From assembly GCA_018894105.1 (NCBI GenBank), contig CM032122.1:40207404-40271403 (forward strand): 64,000 nucleotides of DNA, read 5' to 3'. Both the position numbers and the translations under genes were made by a program. The notes under the pieces were generated by a model that was not told the DNA's origin, made no database searches, and saw only the letters and a list, made by a program, of their open reading frames with translations. Of this stretch, positions 35,196-47,530 are shown piece by piece. Each line of letters begins with the position of its first letter. Position 1 is the stretch's first letter. The DNA comes from Jacaranda mimosifolia (Eukaryota > Streptophyta > Magnoliopsida > Lamiales > Bignoniaceae).

Positions 35196-35949
35196 AGAAA
35201 AGCTACAGAAGAAATCCCACAGAGAAGAATAGGAAGTCTTTGTGAGAGAAAACAAGAATGTGGGGTTAATGAAACAAACTGTGGAGAGAGACAGAATGAA
35301 AGTGAGAGATGTTCCTGTTGTTGGCAGAGTTCTTTGGCCATTTTTCTCAAACAATTTGTGTTCAAATGATATATTGCATTGGGGCCTCTCTTGTGGGACA
35401 TGTCTTAAGAAACAACTTTATTACACTCCATCATTCTTAATCCCAGATAGCACACTATTTGCCAAAATTTCTGCCCATTAAAGGGCCTAAATAAAGGAGA
35501 GAGCTCCGTATGTATGTGGGTTTTGTTTCTTCTTTCTTGAAATTCAAGAAAAACAGTAAAAAATAGTAAAAATGCAGAGCTCCTAAGAAAAAAAACAAGA
35601 ATAAAAGCTGAAAGAAAAGGTCGGTATTCGGTTCTGACATTTTACTCTTTGTCCCCCAAGCTTATCATAAACTCTCTTTTCCACCCTTCAACTTTTTCAA
35701 ATGATTTGTCCCCCTTTTTTATTTTCTTCTTTTTGTGTTTTAGAGTCAAATAATGTGGCATCAAAACGTATTTTTGGATTGTTTTAAACCCCAACTAGTG
35801 TGTTGAAACAAAAATTTTAAATTATGAGTCATATAATTAATTTAGATTATATAGTCAAATTAATAATCAACGTAAATTATATTCATAACAATAAATAATA
35901 CGCAGTTGTAATCATTCTTATAAGTAAAACAAACATTCATTAAAATAAA

Positions 35950-36065
35950 AATCATAGATTATTTGTTAGTTTTTTGTGAAAGTTAAGCAAATCAAATTGA
36001 GAATTTCCAGCAATAATCATAGATTATTTTGTTAGTTTTTTGTGAAAGTTAAGCAAATCAAATTA
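35950..36065. repeat. Direct repeat, period about 66 bp
   Basis: aatcatagattattttgtta or its near-match, then gttttttgtgaaagttaagc and aaatcaaatt, occurs at about 35950-35999 and 36014-36065. Confidence 0.8.
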
Positions 36066-39000
36066 ATCATTGATTGAATGATGCAAAGTTGAAGAAATAA
36101 TGACAACAAGAGGCTAAAAGTATAAGATAATAGTATTATTGTGAATTTATAAATTATGTGAAAAAATTGAAAGGGCAATTCAAATTTTTCATAAGTTAAA
36201 CATAATTGGATAGTATGAAAATTTTCACTTTTCAGCCTAACCCAAATATTGGAACAATTTATTATACATATGTGTCGTAAGTAACAAATCACTACTTGGC
36301 ATGACTACAAACTAGACAAAAGCTCAATATGTGAAGGAGAAAAGATGAGATCGTCTATTCATTTGGTTGGCGCACTTGAAATTTATTATCATTTGACGTT
36401 AAAAATACTCGTATTTTAAAATTTGATTAGGTCTTCTTCATTTCCTATCGAGTGTAAATGTGTTAATATTTTACAGCATAGTCCTCATTAAGAAGTCAGA
36501 AATCAGAATGATCAGATTTCAATAACTTATATCCAAAATTAATAGAATACCTAGTTCCTAAAAGTCATACATATAGCACATCCTTTTAATTCATGTCATA
36601 ATTGTATCTTGAAAATAAGGATAAGACACAAACTCCTTGATTCATTTCATATTCTCTCCCTCTCATAGGACTAGTAAAAAAAAAAAAATCTATCTATTTA
36701 AAAGTACATTTTTTATACACAAAGGTTGCTTCCTTAGCTTATAATCAGGCATATAACAAGAGAAAAGAAGTCAAAAAGGGTAAATTTTCAAAAAGAAGCA
36801 ACCTCAATTAGAAAAAGGTTGAAGGTGTGAAAGTTGGCCACTTTGACAATCCTACAAAACCATGATTATTCACACCAACACCTTAAGGCAACACATGTTG
36901 AATCATATTTAAAGGAAGGGCCCATATGTCCCAATACCCAATTATTATTATCAAAGTAAATTAATGATAACATTTGACATGATGTTACCTTCCACCACCT
37001 CTTCTTCCACTAGTCCCATTCTCCCCTTTTCATCTAAGTGAAAACAAAGAAAATTTTCTCATGATTTTAGGTCAAATGGGTAGACAATCTTGTAGACATA
37101 CATGCAAGTAGGGCCCTATTTTGTGTTATTATGAGTAAAATGAAATGTGAAGGAAGTTGGAAATATTGCAAGTTGGTTCTCTATTTATGAGTGGGTTGAG
37201 TCTTAAGCCTAATTCTTTTTATTTATTTATTTATTTTTTATTAAAGAAACTTGAAAAAATAATTCATACATATTTATTTGTTATTGAGCATACATTTGAT
37301 GTCTTTAACTCGAATTTTCAGCAATCTATCACACATCAATCAATATCGATTTATTTACAATAAGAATTATGATAGAAATATTCAATATTTGGTGAAAAGA
37401 ATTCTAGCATCCAAATTATATTATATTTAAAAAACGAGCACATGTTTTTCTTAGTCCGAAAAAACTACGTAACACAGATTTCAAGAGAAAAAAAAATGCA
37501 AGATCTCTAAGGAAGTCTTGTTATTTAACTTTATAGCAATAGTTTCAAAATGATTTCCCTATTTTTGGAACAATTTTTTTTTTCCTTTTAATATTACCCA
37601 TTTTTAACGGTTCCTTTTCTATCATCCTTCGCTTTTCCATTGCAGGAATAGATCTAAGAATTATAATTTTGTGAAAACAAATTAGATTTTAACAAAATAC
37701 GAAAAATAATTTTTTATTTTTAGAGGGATAATAAAGAAGGAATTTTTCAAAGAGTAAAATATCCTTCTATTTAATTAAATTCACTAAAATACCTAAGAAT
37801 TCGCGCCATTTTATGCAGGTATCCTTACCCGAAGTCCTGAGCAATCTTAGTTCTCCGATTATGCCATGCATCCTCCCAAGATCCTCGCCGTGTCAGTCAA
37901 ATAACACCATACCAACTCAATTGTTGTTATAAATATCCACTCATTTAATGCATCCATCATCTCTCAAGGAGATTTACTACCTACCTTTCTTCACACAAGT
38001 GCTACCTAACGATTCTTAGAACTCATGGTATTCTCTATCAACGATTTGGTGAACACTAGCCTGAATCCATATTACTAGTTGTTTTTTTCAATCTGTAACA
38101 AATATATTGACGTCATCTTTTGTAATATCAAAGGATAAACTATTAATTTCAACAAATATTATATAATACAAGTCTATATAGGTAAGAGGTGGGCGACTGC
38201 CATAATTACCCCCTCAATCGCTCCATCCCTCTTCCATTGGAAATCATATTCTCGACTCTTCCATATCCACAAGCACGAAAGACCTCCAAATCATAAAGGT
38301 CTAAAATGTCAATTCATGTAAATTTGCCACAAGCTTTACCAACAGCCATAATTAAAGCAAACAACTTAAAACAAAAAAGGATTATGTGAATCTAGAAAAA
38401 GGGATTCATGTTTATCACTTAGAATGTGATAATTATAGCTAAGAGCCTAAGCTAAGACATAGCATAGAAATGAATATAGCCAACAATCAAGCATCTTGTA
38501 AAAGATTTATCCCATAATTGACCTCATGTGGCTAAGAACATAATTATTTAGTTGATAATGGTGCAAAGGTTCTATTCATGGAACAATTTTAGTTCAAATG
38601 AGAAGAGGTTGTAATAAAGAAGCAAAATACACCAAGGGCATTTGAGTCTTTTTCAATCTTGGCATAAGGGACAATTGGGCCATTTGGGAAGTTACAAATT
38701 GATGAAACCTAGACAAAATTTGTAAAAACATAAGTATTGGATAACAAATAATGATTATTTTCCTAATTAATGATGTTTACAAAAATATTTGCACCAACAA
38801 ATGTTAGAAGCAAGCAATCTTTGGAGTAAAATTTCCTTGTCATCAAGTCCATTCTTGTACAAACAATGTTAGAAGACTCTAGATATTATGCTCATACTTA
38901 CACTAAATATCATTTTGTTGAAGAAAATAAAAATGAAATCATAATCTTTTCATGGAGAAACATTTTATGTGTATAAAAGTTCAATTTTTTGTACATCCTC

Positions 39001-41007
39001 TTTTTTATTTCCACACAAAATTCTAGTGAATTTACTGCTTCAAAATTACCACATTTTTCTTTTCATATTACTCTAAAGCCAATTCACTATTTGATTATCA
39101 GAGTTTTCCATTTTGGTTTTTGATGTAAATAAATACATTTGTAATTGTAGTCAATTCTCAAACTATTATTAATATTGATGGAAAACTCTATACTAACTAT
39201 CCTCATACTAATTCAAGCACCAACAAATTTTAATGGAAAACAAAAACAAATATTAGTTTATGTAGAAAGTTGAATCGTATTGAATCTTAATAGATATCAG
39301 AAGATTGTTAGATTTTAAATATTTAAACAGAAGAGATAATCCGATCCAATATGGATGCTCATTTACATAGTAAATAAATTTTATTATTAATATTCTTTTT
39401 TGCATATGACTTGTGACATTGTAGAATCCATAAATAGAGCAAAAACTCAATCTATAAGTGTCAAGGTACAATTTAGGGCACGCAGGAGACCCATTTTTGG
39501 TATCGGTGGGCCAGGCTTTTATGGGGAGATGCTCTCCATAAACGAAGTAAGGGACGCGATGAAGGGAAACAATGGCTCCATACGGAAAGAATTAGGGCTA
39601 TGATTTCTGCGAGAGAACTACAAGGACAAGAACACAAACAAGGTCAGGCGGGTTAAGGAGGGATGCATTGGGGCTAAATAAAGTGCAGACATTCATTCCA
39701 GGCTTCTCAGGAAGACCTGTCACTTGCGGCCTATGAGACTGCGAGACTACTAACTCTTTATGTGTGCATGCTAATAAATGGGGGATGAAACAAAGAAGAG
39801 AAATCGATTCAAGAAAGAGAAACCAACCATACATGCTAGATTAAACATCTAAGACTTCAATCCTGTTTTTCCAACCTTAATCAAAAAAATTGACTTTCAA
39901 ATCAATCAAAATTTGAACATGCTAAATAGCCTTATCAATACATATAAAACTTAGACATAGTAAGTATAAGTACTTCAAAAAATTTGTCCCAATACTATTA
40001 CCCCTCCCCATATCACTAATTACAAATTTCTATCACCAAGTACAATAAGAAGAGAGAAAATAAGTAGGACATACACAAGTTGATGAGAGAAGAAAAAACT
40101 CAATCATCAAAGGGCAATCTTGGTTGTGTGCTGTGGGGGGCATTTCTGTCACAAATTGCAAAAGTGAGACCAATTTGGTTGTCACATCATTTTGTTCTCT
40201 TTTTCTTTTTGTGTGTGTTTGGGTGCAGTCACAATCAGTCTATGGCACGCCTAGGTCGACTAGAGTGTAAAGGCATCCCATGTTTATGCTGTATAATTTG
40301 AGGTAAAAGTGAATTTTTGGTACAAATCTTTCATCTTTTTTAACTCTTAGAAATGGTTGTTCTTTGAATCTACTCATTGGATATGATGGTGGCTTCTTTG
40401 TGGGGCCTATCCAAATTATTACTTTGTCATAATTTAGAGAAATGTTACAATAGGAGAAAAGGTAGTGGAGCCCCCAAATATTATTTGTATTTAATTTTTT
40501 TAACTTTGATAATTTAGTTATATATTTTCTAATTATTTTAAAAAAAAAAGGACAAGGTAAAAACACCTCATTAAGGCACTGTATAGAAGTCTTCTACTAT
40601 TGTGGAATATCTTAAAATACAATTTTTTTTTGTATTTGTAAAATATTTTATTTGAGTTACTGTAGAGTGCTCGTAATAGTTGAATATTCTCAATTTTTTA
40701 TTTAAAAGATATAGATAAAAAGTATTTCTTCTGTTTATTTTTATTTATACAATCGAGTAAAAATGCTAGAATAAAATTTTTGGAAGCGCTCCTTGGATTG
40801 CTTTTTTGAGATTTTAATTTTTTTATCAAGTTTAATTACAATTTTTTTTAATTAAATATTTTCATTCTATTTTTTGCTCCCCCGCCCCCCTTTTTTTTCT
40901 TTTACTACAAGTCACTTTTCTTATAATCTCTAAAATTAATCATTTCTAAAGAGTACAAGCCTATGCAAATAGCCCCTTGCTATTCAAGAAGTTTGCCATT
41001 GTATTTA

Positions 41008-41329
41008 GAGTTAATTACAGTCAGTCCCCAACATATGGCCTCCTTCATACATTGCTCCCTAATCGTTGTTGATATGCAATTTTACCACCTGAACTAGTTA
41101 AAATATACGTCGACACCACATTTGCTCATTTTCGGTAGAATCTAACAAGAATATTCTATTTTTTTTAGTCCACATGCCCAATGCTCATTGGTCGAATTCT
41201 ACCAAAAATGAACAAATGTGGTGTCGACGCACATTTTAACTAGTTCAGATAGTAAAATTGCACATCGATAACCGTTGAGAGACAATGTACAAAGAGGCCA
41301 TAGATTGGGGGACTGACTGCAATTAACTC
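41008..41329. mobile_element. Mutator-like MITE with perfect 9 bp target duplication
   Basis: The flanks are ttgtattta on both sides (40999-41007 and 41330-41338). The ends are inverted: gagttaattacagtcagtcc at the left and gagttaattgcagtcagtcc as the reverse complement of the right. The inverted arms extend over most of the 322 bp, including the gtcgacaccacattt / aaatgtggtgtcgac pair, so it can fold into a long hairpin. A 9 bp duplication fits Mutator-like elements. Confidence 0.85.
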
Positions 41330-42008
41330 TTGTATTTAACTAACTAGCAAGCTAACTAAACCACAATCTTAATGGCACTTACAAGTGAAGAATTACTAAC
41401 ATATAATTGTTCTTTTTTGTCTTAAAATATTCTCAAAATTGTTACGTTACAAGAAAAAGTGAATATCTAACATATAATGAGAGGAGCGAAAATGAAAAAT
41501 CTTATCTATGTTCTATAAGATGATTAATTAACCTTCGTCAAAGAGAGTGTTAAAGAATTTAATTTTATTAAGACATAATGAGTCAAATCCAACACCAGAC
41601 AAAGTTTATAACCTCTTTTTATATTTATGAAGTTTTGAAAAAACCTAATTCTCAAAAATAAATAGAAAAATAAAAATATTTTTAACAGAATGACAGATAT
41701 TTCCTGCTCAATATTCTTCATCCCATTTAAATTTCTAAGAATTTATTATAAACCCATAAGCCGGATCGTCTCCCTGAAATCCATTGTATAGGGTTTATTG
41801 ATATCTTAATATAGCAATATCGCGATATAATTCATATTTTTACCAAAAAAGAAATATTTCATGGGCTGGCAATTTAGATTGAAATGCAGAATGGGCTCTA
41901 TATCATTGGAGACAAACGAGACTTGGACTATTTCTATTTAAACTACAAGTGTTTGGGCCCATGATCTACAATGCAAAGTGACAAATAATGATAAATAAAC
42001 AAATGTCA

Positions 42009-42691
42009 TAAGTTGTCAATGAATCGGGTTTTAATTCGAATTCGATTTGATTTTCAAATTTTTTTATTAAAATATTCGACAAGTTAGATTCAATTATAAA
42101 TATTCAAAATCCAAAATAAGTATATTGGATATTAGATTAAACAATCTGATCTGTTAAAGATTCGAATTTGAACCTTAATATTTTTTTATTAAATTAATAC
42201 TCTTATATATAATATTAATAAATATTTTAAAATAAAATCTATGTATTATATTGACATAATATATATTAACGTCTGTATTATACTATTAATATTAAGTTTT
42301 TAACTTAAAAAATAAGAAGAATATTGATAAAATATCAAATATAATAACATATAATAATTCATATATACATTAATATAATGTACAAAAAAAGTTTAGTATT
42401 CAAATATTTAATTTTTGGACTAATATATAATAAAAAGTTGTTAAAAATTTAAATATGACATATATTTACTTTAAAAAGATAATATTTTTTATAAAATTTG
42501 AAAGGAAAAAAATAAAAAAATAAATCGGGTTGGATTTTTTAATTGAATTTCGGATATCCATCGGATTCGTATATGATACTGAATAACAAAGATCCTATAG
42601 AATTTTGGATCAAATTCGGATATAAATTTTATTAATCGAATTCGAATTCAAATATGACATATTCAATCCAAATCCAACCCGTTGACAACCT
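42009..42691. mobile_element. Non-autonomous hAT-like element
   Basis: Flanked by aaatgtca (42001-42008) and aaatgtcc (42692-42699). It starts taagttgtcaatgaatcggg; the right end reverse-complemented reads aggttgtcaacgggttgg. The interior is AT-rich with gaattcgaattc motifs. It ends about 280 bp upstream of the GTPase ATG. Confidence 0.65.
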
Positions 42692-42971
42692 AAATGTCCA
42701 TTTTAATAATTTTATTCTAGGCTTGTTCTTAAACATAGCCAATCTCCATTTCTTTAATTTGATTTGAAGATTTTAAGGTAGAAATTGCACAAAATAATAA
42801 TGATACTGACATATTATATATAATTATAACATTGCAATATATATCTTTAAAACTAAGAATCAAAATTTTTAAATAATAGTGTATGATATAATAAATCAAA
42901 TAAATATTTATTATGAGCGAAAAGGACTCAAAACCTCCATAGCTGCGAGCTGAGAACAAGGGCCGAAGACG

Positions 42972-45654
42972 ATGATGCTGAGGAAGCTCTGTCCATCTAG
43001 GCTCAAAAAGCTTCTCGCCCCATTTTCTATCACTGCCTATACATACACAAGACCTGTATCTAACTCTTTCCACTCACTAATCATTGACCCTTCATCCACT
43101 TTCTCCTTTTCCCAAAACCCTACTAAAGCCCTACCATTCCTCTTCTTCACAAAACCCTTTTCCTCACAACCTGTAAAGAATCAATCTTTTTCAAATTTAC
43201 CACTGACCCGGGACGGAAATTATGAGGAAGCAACTGAACAAGCTTTCCCCGTTTGCTCTGGCTGTGGTATCCAAATGCAAGGTATTGACCCCAAGCAACC
43301 TGGGTTTTTTGTGGTGCCCTCAAATAAGGGCCCTAACTACAAGAAATTCAAGAAAATGATTCCCATTTTGGATGAGTCTGAAATCTCAGAGTCCATCAAA
43401 AGGGGACTTGCCAATGAGATGATGGATGTTAACAGACTTGAGAAACTTGAGAGAGAAGATCAGGTGTTTGATAAAATGTCTAAAGTTGAAAAACGTGGAA
43501 GCCCAGATGAGGAAAAGGCTAGCCAGAAGCCTATTGTCTGTGACAGGTGTCACAGTTTGAGGTACTATGAAAGGGTGAAGGACCCGAGGGTGGAGAACTT
43601 GCTGCCAGATTTTGATTTTGAGCACACTGTTGGGAGGAGGTTGATATCGATAAGTGGGGCTAGAACTGTAGTATTATTTGTGGTGGATGCTGTGGATTTT
43701 GATGGTTCTTTTCCTAGAAAAGTTGCAAATATGATTTCCAAGACGATTGATGAGAATGCACATTCATGGAAAGAAGGAAAATCAGGGAATATACCAAGGG
43801 TACTATTGGTGGTGACAAAGATTGATCTTTTGCCTACCTCAATTTCACCTACTAGACTTGAGCATTGGGTTCGGACAAGGGCCAGGGAAGGTGGGGCAGG
43901 GAAATTAACTAGTGTTCACTTGGTGAGTGCTCTGAGAGACTGGGGAGTGAAGACTTTGGTGGATGATGTGGTTAAGTTTGCAGGGCAGAGAGGGAATGTG
44001 TGGGCAGTTGGGGCTCAGAATGCCGGAAAGAGCACATTGATTAATGCAATAGGGAAGTGTGTTGGGATGAAGGAGACAAATTTAACGGAGGCATCAGTTC
44101 CTGGTACCACCTTAGGAATCTTGAGGATGGAGGGAGTGCTTCCTGGGAAAGCCAAGTTGTTCGATACTCCGGGGCTTTTGCATCCTCATCAGATTTCAAC
44201 TAGGTTGACAAGGGAGGAGCAGAAGCTAGTTCGTATCGAGAAGGAGTTGAAGCCGAGGACTTACAGAATAAAGGTTAGTCTTTTGGTAAATGCTTCAGGG
44301 CATTGTTGATTGCTTTAGTTTTACCTCAATTTATCCATATGAGATGCTAAGGATGAATCTAGTACTTATTGATTGCTTTTGCTTATAACTGCTGTAAATT
44401 TCTCAAACTTTATAGCATCTCCTTTCAATTTGCTGAAAATACTGGCTTGTTTTGTCATTTCTTCTGGCTCCAATTGATTCTGGGATTGTAAATTGGAGCT
44501 TAAAAGAGAAAAGTTAATTATGCAACATTGCCAGTTCTGCTATTACATGTCTGATGTTGTGGTCCTCGATGACTTAATCATAGGTTTAGGTCTTAAAGAC
44601 TTATTTATATAGATAGTCATAAATGTGCGCACATAGATAAGTGGACCTTTTAGTGTTTATTATTGTTCCCTTATGATTAACTGAAAACAACTCAACAGTC
44701 TATGTGCGTGTTGTTTTGTTAAACTTTATTCCATGCTTCATTCCTACAATTATTTCTTCTGGACCTTCCTTTTCACTTTAGCAATAAGAGAACAGTTTGG
44801 ATACTCTGCTCTCATTGTTTTGAGTGAGTAATTTCCTTGTTCTTTCTGTAGAAGACCCAACACCGAATATAATTAGGTGATCCTCTATCATATGATGTTG
44901 GCAGGCAGGACATTCAGTTCATATTGGTGGACTCTTGAGGTTGGACATTGAAGAATCTTCCGTAGATTCTATTTATGTAACAGTATGGGCTTCTCATCTG
45001 CTTCCTTTGCATATGGGAAGGGCAGAGAATACTTACACTATGTTTGATGAACATTTTGGCCGTCAATTGCAGGTATAGTATGCTATAAACATTGGTTAAT
45101 CATCATGGTTCCCAGCACAATAAATTTTTTTCCCAGTAAAGATAGAATTGATATCTTTTTTTCTTCTTCCTTTTTTTCTTTTCTTTTGGTATATTTCCTT
45201 GGTTCAGCCTCCAATTGGAGAGGGCAGAGTTAAGGCGCTTGGAAACTGGGTGAAAAAGGAAATTCGTGTTAGTGGCACCATGTGGGATTCAAGTTCTGTC
45301 GATATTGCTGCTGCTGGTCTTGGTTGGTTTGCCATTGGACTGAAAGGAGAGGCTCTATTAGGCATTTGGACATATGAAGGAGTTGATATAACTGTTCGAA
45401 ATGCTTTGCTTCCTCAAAGATCACGCAATTTCGAAGTTGCAGGTTTTACCGTCTCAGAGATCGTCTCCAAAGCTGATCGAGCTATAAGCATGAAGCACAA
45501 AGTTTCAAAGAAGAGGAAAAGCAGCAACTTGACAAACGCATCTCCCTTGGCGCCATCTGTATCATCCATTAATGCAGATTCAAATTCAGCAGACTTAGAA
45601 GCAACTTCCAATTCTTCATGTTCAATGCCATCACCAAACGCTGAGATGACTTGA
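42972..45654 (+). CDS. YqeH-type circularly permuted GTPase, BPG2-related
   Basis: Exons 42972-44273, 44905-45072 and 45208-45654 give 638 residues. The basic, Ser- and Phe-rich N-terminus of about 65 residues looks like an organelle transit peptide. A YqeH-type zinc finger follows (Cys95-x2-Cys98 and Cys190-x2-Cys193). GTPase motifs are in permuted order: G4 TKID at 282, G5 SAL at 319, G1 GAQNAGKST at 347, G2 PGTT at 377, G3 DTPG at 398. The C-terminal half (AGHSVHIGGLLRLD, TMWDSSSVDIAAAGLGW) is the conserved BPG2/NOA1-like tail, with a Lys- and Ser-rich end. Plant members assist ribosome assembly in plastids or mitochondria. It fits the BPG2 group better than NOA1; chloroplast versus mitochondrion is not decided. 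ATG 42972 is followed at once by a second ATG. Confidence 0.92.
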
Positions 45655-47340
45655 AATCCGGACAACTCAAGTATATAGCCAACCTGGAACCTTCATAACT
45701 CAGTCTCATCAAGCAGTTCAAGAAAAGGACTCACTTCTGCATCATCTTATTGCGACAGAGCAGAGTCTCCAGTTTCCTGCTTACGACTGGTGGATGAACT
45801 TTATCAGATGAGGTTGATGAAATACAGTTTTAAGTCTTACAACCAATTGGCAAGGAAGGAAAGTGGAGACGGGTTCGAGGAAATGGCTGCTGGATCTTTT
45901 GGTGAAAGTGTCTCTCTGTTTTTGCTGGCCTGATAGAGAGGGAAGGGAAGCATCTCCTGATGCTTCTTGCCAAGTATTTTAGAGGAGATTGAGACTTGGA
46001 AATTAAATTCTGCAAGGCACTGCAAATTTGGTGGTGCTGGTATTATTCTGCAGTTGTGTGATTATCTTTGTTGACATGTACTTGGTGTAATTTTTAACTA
46101 GTTAATTTTTTTTTAGGGGTGGGGGGAATGTAATGGATTTATTAATGAACTATTAAAGAAGATTTATTCGATATATTAAATAAAAAAATAAGTTAGTTAG
46201 TTATCATTGACTTTTCCATTTATATAAGATATTGCATGACATCAACAAAGGAATAAGTCATAACTCATAAGTAATACCATTTGCATGTTAAGATAAGTTC
46301 AGCTCATGGTGTTGCAATCCATGCCCTTTCCACTTAGTCAAATCCAAACAGCTCATTCTAAACAATTTCTAAATCCATCACTAGCAATTTTTTGAAATAA
46401 TGTACATGTTTATTAATAGCAGTATATTTTTAAGGTATGGTTTCCAACTTAAGCTTGAGATATATTTAAATTTAATTTGAGTACTCAAATTTTTAAAAGT
46501 ATGAAAAATGGTTAAAGTTGTTGGAGTCTACATTGACTAAAGATCTTTCAATTATGACAAAATAATCCTACATATGGATCAATTATCTTAATTGTAACAT
46601 TATAATTGAGAAATTCTAATCTAAATTTAATTTTTTGTATCCAAGTGTATTTATAATTAGCAAGTAGAATCATACTTGATATGTAATTCGAATTACACGT
46701 TAACAATAAATTTTGTTTCTAGTATAGTCTACTAGTTTTGTTAATTCTATTAGACCTCATAGACTGAATAAATGTGAAGAGGGAGGTGAACTGTGGTTAA
46801 ACTATATTTATGGGGCTCGTTTGCTTTGAATAATGTGATTAAAAGTGATACATAAACAAATAGATACATTTTAAACCTATTAGAATAGAATATTTTATGT
46901 TTGGTTGGTAAAATTAATATATAAATAAATCAAAATATAATATATATATATAAATTTACTATTATATTCTTCATACTTTTTAATAAGTTTTTCACAATTT
47001 TCCCATTCTTTCCCATTCTTAGGAATAAGGTTTAATTAAAAATAAGAAGGCCCTATTTAGTCTTTGTAATTCTAATCATACCAAATTAAGCATTTCTCTT
47101 TTGATCCATTTTTCAAAAGCAATAAGCGTTTATCAATTAAAATAAACATTAAAAGATGTTTGATTAGATATGTATAACACCTAATCAAGTCAAGTAAACA
47201 AGGCAATGGTATAATATTTATTTTGAATGATAAAAAGAGGGAATGCAGAATAATATTTTGTACATTGTGTTTATCTGGATGGATTTAAAGTTTTCAGATT
47301 AACTGTTGTTACCAAAATACCCCCACCCAAATTTTACTAA
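45655..47340. other. Intergenic between the GTPase and the metal transporter
   Basis: The GTPase 3' UTR probably reaches about 46.1 kb. Beyond it the DNA is AT-rich. A possible inverted-end element at about 46.8-47.2 kb (ctcgtttgctttgaata versus agtaaacaaggc) is too weak to call. Confidence 0.45.
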
Positions 47341-47348
47341 AAATTCCC

Positions 47349-47356
47349 TATTTATA
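47349..47356 (+). promoter_or_regulatory. Possible TATA box of the CDF transporter gene
   Basis: tatttata, about 175 bp upstream of the ATG at 47531. Motif and position only. Confidence 0.35.
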
Positions 47357-47530
47357 GAAAAGTAAGGGCAGCAAAGACATTTTCAGAAAAAAGTAAAAAA
47401 GATGGCATTTAGATTAAAATATTATTTATTAAACATCAATAAAAAATATATTTTTATTCCTACACATACGTAAAGTGTATATTTCTACACATATGCAAGT
47501 TTGTTAGTTTGTGAGTGGACTTTAGCTGCA

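Larger units (their letters stand above)
35200..42971. other. Gene-poor interval
   Basis: 7.7 kb without a supported gene. It holds the NPH3-like promoter at the left end, a 66 bp-period repeat near 36.0 kb, a possible LTR-like remnant near 37.8-38.1 kb, an unexplained GC-richer patch at about 39.46-39.77 kb, a Mutator-like MITE at 41008-41329 and a hAT-like element at 42009-42691. Small open frames here look random. Confidence 0.5.

Noticed and set aside
37157..37363. Short open frames in the 35-43 kb desert as genes
   Set aside because: AT-rich random frames with no domain, codon bias or splice support.
46800..47215. Possible MITE (ctcgtttgctt ... agtaaacaagg)
   Set aside because: Ends match only weakly and no target duplication could be defined.
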